Assembly: GCF_026410255.1 (NCBI RefSeq)
Contig: NZ_JAPMLL010000014.1
Span: 1-64,000, forward strand
Direction: 5' to 3'
Length of the DNA stretch: 64,000 bases
Source of the DNA: Xanthomarina sp. F1114
Lineage (GTDB): Bacteria > Bacteroidota > Bacteroidia > Flavobacteriales > Flavobacteriaceae
Position numbers and translations under genes: made by a program. Of the stretch, positions 48,149-58,283 are shown piece by piece. Under the pieces are notes generated by a model. It searched no databases, was not told the DNA's origin, and worked only from the letters and a program-made list of their open reading frames with translations. Every line of letters starts with the position of its first letter. Position 1 is the first letter of the stretch.

Positions 48149-49150
48149 ATGAAAAAATTAATTTTATTAATGACTTTTTCCTTAGTCATTTTCTCCTGTT
48201 CTAACGATACAGACGACACCCATTATTCGCCAACACCACCAGATCCAACTCCGCCAACAAGCCCTGAAGTTATTCCGGAATTTCTGCCAAACTTATCGGA
48301 TCTAAATTTATTTTCAGAAAATTTAAACGATTTAACGCCTAGCGATCGTGCCTTTATTTACAATCTAAACACCACACTTTTTTCAGATTATTCATATAAA
48401 CAACGTCTTTTAGCGCTTCCAGAAGGCACAACTATGGAATATATTGACGACGGACTTCCTAACTTTCCAAACAATACGGTAATAGCAAAAACATTTTATT
48501 ATCTAAATAATGAACGAGACGAAACTGAAGGAAAACAGTTAATTGAAACTCGTATTCTTATTAAAAAAAATGGGGTTTGGGAACTTGGTAATTACAAGTG
48601 GAATACGCAACAAACAGATGCTGTTTTAGATAATACAACAAGTACGGTTCCTATTAGTTACAACAATTTAGATGGAAACACTGTAAATGTAGATTATGTA
48701 ATTCCCTCTGCGCAAGACTGCATAGATTGTCATAATACAAGCAACGTAATTGTACCTATTGGCCCTAAACTTAGAGCCTTAAACGGGAACAATCAATTGG
48801 AAACTTGGATTTCAGAAAATTATATTACCAATCTATCTAATGCGTCCCAGGTTTCAATATTACCAGATTGGAAAGACGCTGTTAACTTCTCATTAGAAGA
48901 ACGTGCTAGAGCCTATTTTGATATGAATTGTGCCCATTGCCATTCTGATGGCGCATTTTGTGCTGACCAATCTAATTTGAGATTATCTTATGATACGCCA
49001 TTATTGGATTCTTATATAGTAGAAGACAAACCAAATATAGATTTTAGAATGTCTATGTATTACGATGGAATAAGCATGCCTTTAACAGGAACTACCATGA
49101 TGCACCCTGAAGGCTACGATTTAATTAGTGAATACTTAAATACCTTATAA
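48149..49150 (+). CDS. SO2930-family diheme cytochrome c lipoprotein
   Basis: A 333-residue exported protein with a lipoprotein signal (IFSC, Cys17) and a proline-rich linker. Two heme-attachment motifs, CIDCH (191-195) and CAHCH (261-265), indicate two c-type hemes. The arrangement matches the SO2930 family (TIGR03806). Partners of that family, such as a beta-helix protein, are not adjacent. It probably handles electrons at the cell surface or in the periplasm; the acceptor is unknown. Confidence 0.75.
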   Translation: MKKLILLMTFSLVIFSCSNDTDDTHYSPTPPDPTPPTSPEVIPEFLPNLSDLNLFSENLNDLTPSDRAFIYNLNTTLFSDYSYKQRLLALPEGTTMEYIDDGLPNFPNNTVIAKTFYYLNNERDETEGKQLIETRILIKKNGVWELGNYKWNTQQTDAVLDNTTSTVPISYNNLDGNTVNVDYVIPSAQDCIDCHNTSNVIVPIGPKLRALNGNNQLETWISENYITNLSNASQVSILPDWKDAVNFSLEERARAYFDMNCAHCHSDGAFCADQSNLRLSYDTPLLDSYIVEDKPNIDFRMSMYYDGISMPLTGTTMMHPEGYDLISEYLNTL

Positions 49151-49321
49151 CAAAACACCTATTTATTTGTATAAAAATAAGTTTGGATGTTCGCATGAAT
49201 AAGTGGCTGTATGAATAGATTTTTAGTTAAATCCCGTTCTGTAAATTAAACATATTTAAAGATGAGATTAAACTATTTCAATTTTTAAAAGTCTTATAGT
49301 TATAAACATAAACTCTTTAAG

Positions 49322-49771
49322 ATGAAAAAATTAGCTTTAATTACCCTCGTTTTTATAACAAGTTTTGCCAATGCACAACATAACAAGCAAAGCAAACAAA
49401 AAATGCAAGATTACACGCCAGAAGAAAGAGCTCAACTGCATTCAAAACAACTTACTCTGGATTTAGATTTATCTGAAACTCAACAAAAGCAAGTTGAGAA
49501 CTTATTTCTTGAAATGGAAAAAACAAGACAGACCAAAATAGATGAGAGAAAACAATCTAATACTGAAAAACCTTCAAAAGCAAGTCTTTCGAAAGAAGAA
49601 AAGCTTAAAATGAAAAATGAAAGATTAGATCAGCAGATAGAAATGAAAAAACACATGAAGGAGATTCTTAGCGAGGAACAATATTCCAAATGGGAAAAAC
49701 TGCGTGATGAGAAAAAAGGAAAATACCAAAAGCAGAGGCGCCAAAAAAAAAGAGCAAGCTTAAAAGAATAA
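49322..49771 (+). CDS. Spy/CpxP-like periplasmic protein
   Basis: A 149-residue protein with a signal peptide ending NAQ (residue 19). The mature protein is highly charged and helical, with an LDLDLSETQQKQVENLF segment and a repeat-like MKKHMKEILSEEQYSKW. This resembles the Spy/LTXXQ and DUF4890 groups, which act as stress chaperones in proteobacteria. The role here is inferred. Confidence 0.65.
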   Translation: MKKLALITLVFITSFANAQHNKQSKQKMQDYTPEERAQLHSKQLTLDLDLSETQQKQVENLFLEMEKTRQTKIDERKQSNTEKPSKASLSKEEKLKMKNERLDQQIEMKKHMKEILSEEQYSKWEKLRDEKKGKYQKQRRQKKRASLKE

Positions 49772-49795
49772 AAGAAGTAAATTAGATTTTATACT

Positions 49796-49830
49796 AAAAA
49801 AGCTGTCTAAAAACATAGACAGCTTTTTTT
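49796..49830. terminator. Bidirectional terminator between the Spy-like gene and hemL
   Basis: The stem GCTGTCT / AGACAGC, flanked by six As and seven Ts, lies between convergent genes. It closely resembles the terminator at 13193-13223. Confidence 0.88.
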
Positions 49831-49848
49831 ATGATAAGATTTTACGTA

Positions 49849-51135
49849 TTATAAGCTACCGCAAACTTTATCGCAGGCAGCAATAGTTTTATCTAAATCT
49901 GTATAGCTTAAAGCATCTGTAATAAACCAGGTTTCAAAAGCACTAGGTGCAATATACACTCCTTCTTTAAGCATGCCGTGAAAAAAGGCTTTAAATCTGT
50001 CGTTATTGCCAAGAGCTGCAGTTTCAAAATCAACCACATCTGTATCGGAAAAATGAATAGAAATCATAGATCCAATTCTATTAATTGTATGTGGAATTTT
50101 GTGTTTATTTAAAACCTCAGCACAGCCTTTGTGTAAATACGCTGTTTTATCTGCCAAACGCTTATAAATATCTTTATCGGCATTTAATTCGGTTAGCATG
50201 GCCAAACCTGCTGCCATAGCTAACGGATTTCCACTTAAAGTTCCTGCCTGATAAACAGGTCCAAGAGGCGCTAAGTGATTCATAATGTCAGAACGTCCGG
50301 CAAAAGCCCCCACTGGCAATCCGCCACCAATTACTTTTCCAAAACAAACTAAATCTGCTTCTATTCCATACAATTCTTGAGCACCACCTTTAGAGAGACG
50401 AAAGCCCGTCATTACCTCATCAAAAATTAATAAAATATTATGGGCTGTACATAAAGCTCTTAATTTTTGTAGAAAATTATCATTGGGAGGAATACATCCC
50501 ATATTTCCAGCTACAGGCTCTAAAATAATACAGGCAATTTCTCCTTTATTTGCTTCTATAAGCTGTTCCACATTTTCAATATCGTTGTATGCTGCTAATA
50601 AAGTATCTTGAGCAGTTCCTTTAGTAACACCAGGACTATTTGGACTTCCAAAAGTAACAGCCCCAGATCCAGCTTGGATTAAAAACGAATCGCTATGCCC
50701 ATGGTAGCAACCTGCAAATTTTATAATCTTATCCTTTCCTGTATAACCTCGAGCTAATCTTACAGCACTCATACAAGCTTCTGTACCTGAATTAACAAAT
50801 CTTATTTTGTCGATATTTGGCACCATAGAAACAGCCAGTTTAGCTATTTTAGTTTCAATTTCAGTAGGTGTTCCAAAAGAGGTTCCCAACTTAGTTTTTT
50901 CTATAACAGCATCTACAACGGGTTTGTAGGCATGACCTAAAATCATAGGTCCCCATGAATTTATATAATCTATATACTCATTATCATCTTCATCTACTAA
51001 ATAAGCTCCTTGAGCTTTTTTAATAAAAACAGGAGTTCCTCCAACAGCATTAAAAGCTCTTACTGGCGAGTTTACTCCTCCGGGAATGACAGTTTCTGCT
51101 TCGGCAAACAAAGCACTACTTCTTTTATACAGCAT
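49849..51135 (-). CDS. hemL: Glutamate-1-semialdehyde 2,1-aminomutase
   Basis: Makes 5-aminolevulinate from glutamate-1-semialdehyde in tetrapyrrole synthesis. The 428-residue PLP enzyme has [28 protein letters not shown], and the PLP lysine Lys267 in the [14 protein letters not shown] segment. It is the last gene of a three-gene operon, following the glucosaminidase by 15 nt. Confidence 0.95.
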   Translation of the reverse strand: MLYKRSSALFAEAETVIPGGVNSPVRAFNAVGGTPVFIKKAQGAYLVDEDDNEYIDYINSWGPMILGHAYKPVVDAVIEKTKLGTSFGTPTEIETKIAKLAVSMVPNIDKIRFVNSGTEACMSAVRLARGYTGKDKIIKFAGCYHGHSDSFLIQAGSGAVTFGSPNSPGVTKGTAQDTLLAAYNDIENVEQLIEANKGEIACIILEPVAGNMGCIPPNDNFLQKLRALCTAHNILLIFDEVMTGFRLSKGGAQELYGIEADLVCFGKVIGGGLPVGAFAGRSDIMNHLAPLGPVYQAGTLSGNPLAMAAGLAMLTELNADKDIYKRLADKTAYLHKGCAEVLNKHKIPHTINRIGSMISIHFSDTDVVDFETAALGNNDRFKAFFHGMLKEGVYIAPSAFETWFITDALSYTDLDKTIAACDKVCGSL

Positions 51136-51150
51136 GAATGATTGAATTTT

Positions 51151-51969
51151 TTAATTAGATTTAACTATTAATACACTTCCTATAGTTAAATTATTGTTGG
51201 TTAACTTATTTAAGCGTTTTAATTCGTCAACGCTTGTGTTATATCTTCTAGACAGAGAATATAAAGTATCTCCTTTAGAAATTAAATGTGTGTGTTTAGC
51301 ATTTACAGTCGATGATTTTCTGGCCCTTTTACCTCCAGTAACTTCATCGTCATATTTATCAAGATCGTAGCGCTCAATTAAACTTATTAACTTGTCTGGA
51401 TACTTTCTATCCGTAGCATAACCTGCAGCTCTTAAACCTTTAGCCCATCCTTTATAATCGTCTATATCTAAGGCAAACAAACCCTTATAACGAGATCTAT
51501 GGGTTAAAAACAAAGAGTGATCGCGATAAGAGTATTTAGCATCATTATATTTTCTAAAACACTCTTGAGAGGCATCATCATCGTGATAAATTCTAGCTCC
51601 TGTCCAGTCGTGACATTTAATCCCAAAATGGTTATTTGCTTCTACAGCTAATCTGCCTTTTCCGGAGCCTGATTCTAAAATTCCTTGAGCCAAAGTTATA
51701 CTCGCCGGAATATGATACAGACGCATTTCTTCCTGCGCAACCCCACTAAATAGGGCAATATACTCTTCTACTGTAGTTGGTACTCTTACAGGTGTATCCT
51801 CTACAACTATCACCTCTTTGGGAGCGTTGGTTTTAGGATTTGTTCTGGGATCTGTAACAACGCGTTCTGTTTTTTGCTTATTTTTATGCTTTCTAGAACT
51901 AGTTTTCTTACTGGAACCACAGCTAAAAACAAAAATACCTAAAAGAAAAAGTAAGATTAGTTTTCTCAT
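51151..51969 (-). CDS. Glucosaminidase lipoprotein with LysM domain
   Basis: Peptidoglycan hydrolase of the GH73 type. The 272-residue protein has a lipoprotein signal (FVFSC, Cys17), a basic linker and the catalytic domain at about 67-205. ITLAQGILESGSGKG includes the likely catalytic Glu99, and NNHFGIKCH follows. A LysM domain occupies 227-270 (SKGDTLYSLSRRYN). It probably cuts glycan strands during growth or division. Confidence 0.92.
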   Translation of the reverse strand: MRKLILLFLLGIFVFSCGSSKKTSSRKHKNKQKTERVVTDPRTNPKTNAPKEVIVVEDTPVRVPTTVEEYIALFSGVAQEEMRLYHIPASITLAQGILESGSGKGRLAVEANNHFGIKCHDWTGARIYHDDDASQECFRKYNDAKYSYRDHSLFLTHRSRYKGLFALDIDDYKGWAKGLRAAGYATDRKYPDKLISLIERYDLDKYDDEVTGGKRARKSSTVNAKHTHLISKGDTLYSLSRRYNTSVDELKRLNKLTNNNLTIGSVLIVKSN

Positions 51970-52019
51970 ATCTGTTTTTTTCGCTCCTGCCTGCTTAAAG
52001 ACAGTTAAACGGAAATCTA

Positions 52020-52910
52020 TTATTTAATTATTGGTAACTTTTTATGTCTTAATTTTTTATTCATACCGTCAATTCCTTGCAATCCTCCTGTATGAATGGC
52101 TAATATTTTACTGTCTTCTGGAAAATACCCTTGTTTTAATAAGTCGTAAATTCCAAACATCATTTTCCCTGTATACACAGGATCTAAAGGGATTTGATAG
52201 TTAGCCTTAAAACTATTTATAAAACTGATTAATTGAGAGTTTATTTTAGCATAACCTCCAAAATGATAATCTGTTATTAATTCCCAATTAGAATTATTTG
52301 CAAACTTACTAATTTCTTCTTGCAAAAAGTCACCTTTTAGTGCCGGAAAACCTAGAATTTTTTGTTGAGGCAAGCTCGAATTAATGAGTCCGCTAATAGT
52401 CCCTCCTGTTCCTACTGGACAACATATATAATCGAAACCATGATCTTTTTCGGTTAAAATTTCTTCACAGCCTTTTACAGCTAAGGCATTGGTTCCCCCT
52501 TCGGGAATAAGATGAAAATCGCCAAACCGGCTTTTTAAATCCTCTGTAAAGGCTTCTGTCGCTTTTTCTCTAAAGACTTTTCTAGAAACAAAATGAAATT
52601 GCATGCCTTGTTTTTTGGCATAGGATAAAGTTGGATTTTCTAAAATTTTATCTGCTAGTTCCTCACCTCGAATAACACCAATAGTCTTAAATCCAAACCT
52701 ATGTCCAGCAGCTGCCACAGCAGCAATATGATTGGAAAAAGCGCCACCAAAGCTTAATAAAATGGACTTCTGTAGCTTTTTAGCTTCCAGGAGATTGTAT
52801 TTCAACTTCCGAAATTTATTTCCAGAAATATCTGGGTGATTTAAATAATCAAGCTTCAGGGAAAGTTGATTTTCTAAACACACATTTTCTTGATCAATAA
52901 TTTCAATCAC
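52020..52910 (-). CDS. 1-aminocyclopropane-1-carboxylate deaminase/D-cysteine desulfhydrase family protein
   Basis: A 296-residue PLP enzyme of the tryptophan-synthase-beta fold. The PLP lysine is Lys32 (SGNKFRKLKYNL). A SFGGAFSNHIAAVAAAG segment and the phosphate loop GTGGTISG follow. Start is a GTG at 52910; no in-frame ATG exists upstream before a stop. It heads the operon leading to the glucosaminidase and hemL. The substrate cannot be told from the sequence. Confidence 0.88.
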   Translation of the reverse strand: MIEIIDQENVCLENQLSLKLDYLNHPDISGNKFRKLKYNLLEAKKLQKSILLSFGGAFSNHIAAVAAAGHRFGFKTIGVIRGEELADKILENPTLSYAKKQGMQFHFVSRKVFREKATEAFTEDLKSRFGDFHLIPEGGTNALAVKGCEEILTEKDHGFDYICCPVGTGGTISGLINSSLPQQKILGFPALKGDFLQEEISKFANNSNWELITDYHFGGYAKINSQLISFINSFKANYQIPLDPVYTGKMMFGIYDLLKQGYFPEDSKILAIHTGGLQGIDGMNKKLRHKKLPIIK

Positions 52911-52930
52911 TTTTAGAACATTTTACACGT

Positions 52931-52938
52931 CAAAGATA
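52931..52938 (-). promoter_or_regulatory. Probable promoter -7 box (TATCTTTG) of the PLP-deaminase operon
   Basis: A minus-strand TAnnTTTG match, 20 nt before the GTG start, likely driving the three-gene operon down to hemL. Confidence 0.55.
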
Positions 52939-53174
52939 CAAAATACTAGAAGTTTAAGTCGCTTTCATAGCGCATTTAGAACGCTATAAGAATACTATAT
53001 TTTATAAATATTAAGAAAGAAGACCGTTTTAATAAAATAATTATATTTTCAAGCAAATTTTAACAATAAAATTTGTAATATTAACATATTAATAACGTTT
53101 TATTAAATTTTCAACAACTACCACTAAGGTGTATTAAAGTTAATATTGCGTTTTTCCCACTAAATTAATAGCGC

Positions 53175-56100
53175 ATGAAAAAAAATTACTCAATATGGAA
53201 ATTATTTACCATAAATAAGTTCTTAAAAATCTCTACATTAATACCAATCATTTGTTTAATATCTATCAATGGGTTTTCACAAACAACTCATATTTCACCT
53301 ACAGGGGATGGCGGTTTTGAAAACGGAACAACCTTCGCTTCTAATGGCTGGGCTGCTACAACTGGTGCAACCAACCTAAATCGTTGGGTATGTAGCACAG
53401 GCGCTTCTGGGTTTAGCGGCGCTAGAGCGGCATATGTCAGCAATAATAACGCAACACCTCCAATTAACGCCTACACTAATTCTGCATCAAGATATTCACA
53501 CATTTATAGAACAATTACAGTTCCTGCAAATGAGACTTATATTACTTTAAATTTTGATTGGAAATGTCGAGGAGAAAGTTCATATGACAAAATGCAAGTT
53601 TGGCTTGTACCGACTTCGTACACTCCTTCATATGGTACTAAAATAGATGCAAACGGCACAGCACCAACAGGTAGAATTCAAATTGGCGGCAATTATAGCG
53701 CACAAACCACATGGTTAAATAGCAGTCTAAATATTCCGACAGAATATGCTGGCACTACATTTAGAATCGTTTTTGAATGGAGTAATGATGGTAGTGTTGG
53801 CACAAATCCCCCAATTGCTATTGATAATATTTCGTTAATATCCGATTTACCACCTCCAGCACCAGTAAATAATTTATGTAATAATGCTACTGCATTACCA
53901 TGTGGAACAACAAATTTATCAGGCACTACAAATAACACTACAAATGTAGCACACAACACAGGATGTACTATGTCTAATTATGGAGTATGGTACACATTTA
54001 CTGGCGATGGAAATCAAACCACTATAACAGCTACAGGAAGTGGTTTTGATCTCGAAATGGCTACAACAAGCGGAAACTGTGGTGCTTTAACTAATATAGA
54101 TTGTGATGATGCTTTTGGTGGAAGCGAAACCTACACATTTATAACTACAAATGGTGTTAACTATTATATATACATAGCCTATTGGACTACTGGTACTACC
54201 ACAGGAAATTTCACTATTTCTAGAACGTGTACAACTGTAACCCCTCCGCCAAATGATGAGCCTTGTGCTGCAACACCTGTATTAACAAACAATGACTTTA
54301 GCTGTTCAAATTTTGCGTCTGGGACCGTAGAGTTTGCATCCAATTCTGGAGCAAATAATTGTACAGGTACAGAAGATGATGACGTTTGGTTCAGTTTTGT
54401 CGCGACTTCAACTTATCACACTGTAGATTTAAATAATATTTCTGGGAGTTCTACAGATTTGGTTCACGCCGTTTATAACGGCACTTGTGGAACTTTGGGA
54501 ACACCAATTGTATGCTCTGATCCCAACTCTAGTACGCTTACTGGACTAACTATAGGAAACACATATTACGTTCAAGTTTATACATATACAGCTTCAACTG
54601 GACAAAATACAGATTTTGATATTTGTATCGGAACTCCTCCCCCTCCTCCTGCAAATGACGACCCCTGTGCTTCAATTAGTCTAACAGTTAATCCAGATTA
54701 TTCTTGTGCAAGCACAACTTCTGGCACTGTTGCTAGTGCAACAAATTCTGGACTAAACCCATGTTTTGGAACAGCTAATAATGACGTTTGGTATAGTTTC
54801 GTTGCTACTAATACTAGTCATTCTGTAGATATATCAAATGCTGTTGGTAGCACAACTGATATGTACCATGCTGTTTATGGTGGGTTTACAGCACCAGATT
54901 GCTCCGTTGTCGCAGCAGATAATATTAGTTGTTCCGATCCAAACTCAAGTACAGTTACTGGTCTTACTATTGGAGACACCTATTTTGTTCAAGTATATAC
55001 CTATTACAGTGGATCTGCTACTACAACTTTTGATATATGTATAGGCACACCACCTCCACCTCCAACTAATGATGAACCTTGTGGAGCAGTCAGCTTAACG
55101 GTAAATTCAACTTGTATCGGCACTACAGGCTCTGTTGGCAGTGCAACCAATTCCGGTATAGATGCATGTTCTGGAACTCCAAATGATGATGTTTGGTACA
55201 GCTTTGTGGCTACAAACTCAAGTCAAACCGTAAGCCTTTTTAATGTTTCTGGAAGCACTACAGATATGTACCATGCGGTATATGGTCCATTTACTCCACC
55301 AGATTGTAGCGTAGCGGTGGCAGATAATATTTCATGTAATGATTCTGACTCAACTGACTTAACTGGTTTAACTGTGGGAGCTACTTATTTCGTACAAGTA
55401 TTTACTTGGTCATCCACAGCAGGTGCTACCTCAACATTTAATATCTGTGTTACTGAACCTTGTACATCATCAGGACCAGTAGTATCAACACCTACCCTCT
55501 GCCCTACTACAATTATTGACGAACAAGGAAATAACCCGTTTATTGCAGACCCATTTGTTTTAGACCCCACAGTTAATTTAGATTGTAGTCTTCCTTCTAT
55601 TACATTAGAAGTAAACTCAAACCTAAAAGAAACAAGTAGCTATATAGTTGAACAAATAACATACCCTACAAGCCCTGCTCCAGATTACAATTTTTCAATT
55701 CTTGGAAATGGCGGTAATCAATCTATTTCTACTGATGACTATTGGGCTGACTCCAGAACCAATCTTGGATTTAATTTTTGTTTTTATGAAAACTCCTATA
55801 ATCAAACTTTAGTTGGCCCAAATGGAGTAATTACCTTTAATAGCGCCATTGATGCAGGAGATTACGCTGGTTATAGCTTTAATGCCAACCTGCCTAGTAC
55901 AGCAGGAGCTTTATTTGAACAAGCTATTTATGGAGTCTATCACGATATCATTCCTACCAGTTTACCTGAAGGTGCCATTAAAAGTCGTACCACTGGTTCT
56001 GCCCCTTGTAGACAGTTTCAAGTGTCTTGGCATGATATTCCTATGTTTAGTGACTCTTCTAGACTATACACCGGAATGATTGTATTACATGAAACCACAA

Positions 56101-58280
56101 ACATCATTGAAGTATTCATAGAAGAAAAACGAATAGAAAACGGGAACGTCAATCCATGGAATGGCGGGAATGCTATTGTAGGAATTCAGGGAAACATCAC
56201 ACCTTTAGCCCCTAACAATCAATACGCTGTAGCTCCTTGTAGAAATGGCCTTGACACTAACTGGGAAACAACTAACGAAGCATGGCGATTTACACCTAGT
56301 GGCGCTGATATAACTCCAGATAGTGTTACCTGGTACTCTGCAAGTAATGGCGGTGTTGGTAGCACATCAATAGGCTCTGGCACAACTATTAACATAGCAT
56401 CACCTGACACTTATTTTGCAGTTTCAAATTACACAACTTGCTCTGGCCCAATAACCTTAACAGATGAAATAGTCGTTACTAATAATAGTAAAATTTGGAC
56501 TGCTGGAGCAGGAACTACAGATTGGTATACAGACGCCAATTGGACAGGTAACGCCATTCCAACAGAAATGGACTGTGTTATTATTCCAAGCGCAGCCTCC
56601 ACAAGTAATATCTCTCCTATTGTTAATGCAGCTCCAAACCCTGGTTTAGGAAGAACCCTACATGTACAAAACAACGGATACTTAGAATTATTGCCAGCAG
56701 CCGATCTTGTCATAACAGATGATATTACAGTGGATGGACAAATGGTTTTAAGAAACAGTTCGAACCTGATTCAAATTACAAATACAGGTATTACAAACTC
56801 TGGGAATATTCAAATGCAACGTAGCGTAAACAATATGTCTCCGCAAGCTTATGTATACTGGTCGTCTCCAGTTGATAATTTTTCTGTAACAGCCGTGTCC
56901 CCCAATTCTAACCTAAGATATAGTTGGATTCCAACCGTTCCTGGGAACGGAGCTGGTAATTACGGCCATTGGGAAACAGCTAATGGCATCATGCTACCAG
57001 CAAAAGGATATATTATTCGTGGTATTTCTGGTACAAATCCATTCAACACTTCTCCTGTTAATACAGTAGAGTTTAATGGGGTTCCAAGAAATGGTCGCAT
57101 TCAAATCCCTATTCTACGAGGCACATACACAGCTGGCGATTACCCTGGCGCAGGAAACACCATGGCTACCAGATTAGACGATAATTGGAATCTAGTAGGG
57201 AATCCGTACCCTTCTGCTATTTCTGCACAATCTTTTATTACCGAAAACGCAGGACTTCTATACAACACTCCAGATCCAAATACGCCACTTATCTCTGGTA
57301 CTGTTTATTTATGGAGACATATAACAGCACCAAACTCAACCACAGATCCTTTTTATGGCGATTATGTATACAATTATAATGCCGAGGACTATATTGGCCA
57401 TAACGGCACTGGATCTAATCCGGCTGGATTTAATGGAAATATTGCTGCAGGACAAGCGTTTTTTGTATTAATGGATGATGGAGCAACCTCTCCTTCTAAC
57501 CTCACATTTAATAACAACATGCGTTATGGCTCTAGTTTTACACCGCATGACAACGGACAATTTTACCGAAATAGCACAGATATTAATCAAAATGAATTTG
57601 AGAAACATCGTATCTGGTTAGATTTAGTTGCTCCAAATAATACTGCCAATTCTATTTTAGTGGGCTATATAGAACAAGCGACTAATGAGGTGGATTTCAT
57701 GTTCGACGGACATGAACTAAGCGAAACCAGTAACCGTTTTTACTCGTTAATCGATACAGAGGAAATGGCTATTCAAGGACGTTCACTTCCTTTTAATGAT
57801 ATCGATACGGTTCCCTTAGGTGTTAAAATAGCAACAGCCGGCAATTATACTATAGCTATCAATACCCTGGATGGTTTATTTGAAAACACATCTCAAGACA
57901 TCTTCTTAGAAGATACTTACAATAATATGGTTCATAATTTAAGAAACTCGCCATACAGTTTTACGTCTGAAGCAGGAACTTTTAATAATCGCTTTATTTT
58001 GCGCTATACAAATGAAACTTTAAATATTACCGATGAACAACTTTTAAGTGGCCTATTAATTTCTGCCCCTGGAAACAACTATATTCAAATAAGTTCAAAA
58101 ACCGAAGCCATTAAGCAGGTTGAAGTATTTGATATTTTAGGTCGTAGCTTGTTCAACAATAAAAACATCAATGAAAACAAATTGACATTAAACAATTTGT
58201 CTTTATCAAATGGTACTTATATTGTAAAAGCAACCTTAATCAACGGACTTCAAAAAACACAGAAAGTCGTATTGAAATAA
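53175..58280 (+). CDS. Large secreted multidomain protein with T9SS type A sorting domain
   Basis: A 1701-residue protein with a signal peptide (about residues 1-35, ending FSQ). It has a jelly-roll-like domain (about 38-226) and four related beta-rich modules (232-358, 360-491, 494-629, 632-763), the last three separated by proline-rich linkers. A long middle region follows, then a C-terminal type A sorting domain (about 1625-1701: VFDILGRSLF, ...GTYIVKA). The sorting tail marks it for export by the type IX system and attachment to the cell surface. It has no recognisable catalytic motif; an adhesin-like role is an inference. Confidence 0.85.
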   Translation: MKKNYSIWKLFTINKFLKISTLIPIICLISINGFSQTTHISPTGDGGFENGTTFASNGWAATTGATNLNRWVCSTGASGFSGARAAYVSNNNATPPINAYTNSASRYSHIYRTITVPANETYITLNFDWKCRGESSYDKMQVWLVPTSYTPSYGTKIDANGTAPTGRIQIGGNYSAQTTWLNSSLNIPTEYAGTTFRIVFEWSNDGSVGTNPPIAIDNISLISDLPPPAPVNNLCNNATALPCGTTNLSGTTNNTTNVAHNTGCTMSNYGVWYTFTGDGNQTTITATGSGFDLEMATTSGNCGALTNIDCDDAFGGSETYTFITTNGVNYYIYIAYWTTGTTTGNFTISRTCTTVTPPPNDEPCAATPVLTNNDFSCSNFASGTVEFASNSGANNCTGTEDDDVWFSFVATSTYHTVDLNNISGSSTDLVHAVYNGTCGTLGTPIVCSDPNSSTLTGLTIGNTYYVQVYTYTASTGQNTDFDICIGTPPPPPANDDPCASISLTVNPDYSCASTTSGTVASATNSGLNPCFGTANNDVWYSFVATNTSHSVDISNAVGSTTDMYHAVYGGFTAPDCSVVAADNISCSDPNSSTVTGLTIGDTYFVQVYTYYSGSATTTFDICIGTPPPPPTNDEPCGAVSLTVNSTCIGTTGSVGSATNSGIDACSGTPNDDVWYSFVATNSSQTVSLFNVSGSTTDMYHAVYGPFTPPDCSVAVADNISCNDSDSTDLTGLTVGATYFVQVFTWSSTAGATSTFNICVTEPCTSSGPVVSTPTLCPTTIIDEQGNNPFIADPFVLDPTVNLDCSLPSITLEVNSNLKETSSYIVEQITYPTSPAPDYNFSILGNGGNQSISTDDYWADSRTNLGFNFCFYENSYNQTLVGPNGVITFNSAIDAGDYAGYSFNANLPSTAGALFEQAIYGVYHDIIPTSLPEGAIKSRTTGSAPCRQFQVSWHDIPMFSDSSRLYTGMIVLHETTNIIEVFIEEKRIENGNVNPWNGGNAIVGIQGNITPLAPNNQYAVAPCRNGLDTNWETTNEAWRFTPSGADITPDSVTWYSASNGGVGSTSIGSGTTINIASPDTYFAVSNYTTCSGPITLTDEIVVTNNSKIWTAGAGTTDWYTDANWTGNAIPTEMDCVIIPSAASTSNISPIVNAAPNPGLGRTLHVQNNGYLELLPAADLVITDDITVDGQMVLRNSSNLIQITNTGITNSGNIQMQRSVNNMSPQAYVYWSSPVDNFSVTAVSPNSNLRYSWIPTVPGNGAGNYGHWETANGIMLPAKGYIIRGISGTNPFNTSPVNTVEFNGVPRNGRIQIPILRGTYTAGDYPGAGNTMATRLDDNWNLVGNPYPSAISAQSFITENAGLLYNTPDPNTPLISGTVYLWRHITAPNSTTDPFYGDYVYNYNAEDYIGHNGTGSNPAGFNGNIAAGQAFFVLMDDGATSPSNLTFNNNMRYGSSFTPHDNGQFYRNSTDINQNEFEKHRIWLDLVAPNNTANSILVGYIEQATNEVDFMFDGHELSETSNRFYSLIDTEEMAIQGRSLPFNDIDTVPLGVKIATAGNYTIAINTLDGLFENTSQDIFLEDTYNNMVHNLRNSPYSFTSEAGTFNNRFILRYTNETLNITDEQLLSGLLISAPGNNYIQISSKTEAIKQVEVFDILGRSLFNNKNINENKLTLNNLSLSNGTYIVKATLINGLQKTQKVVLK
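53868..55463 (+). repeat. Four tandem protein modules within the T9SS cargo gene
   Basis: Modules start near residues 232, 360, 494 and 632. Each has an N-x-x-P/D-C-A opening, a GVWYTF or DVWYSFVA core, and a final strand with a YxIxxY or YFVQVYT pattern. The last three are joined by proline-rich linkers (TPPPPP). Shared cysteines suggest disulfide-stabilised units. Confidence 0.75.
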
Positions 58281-58283
58281 AAA

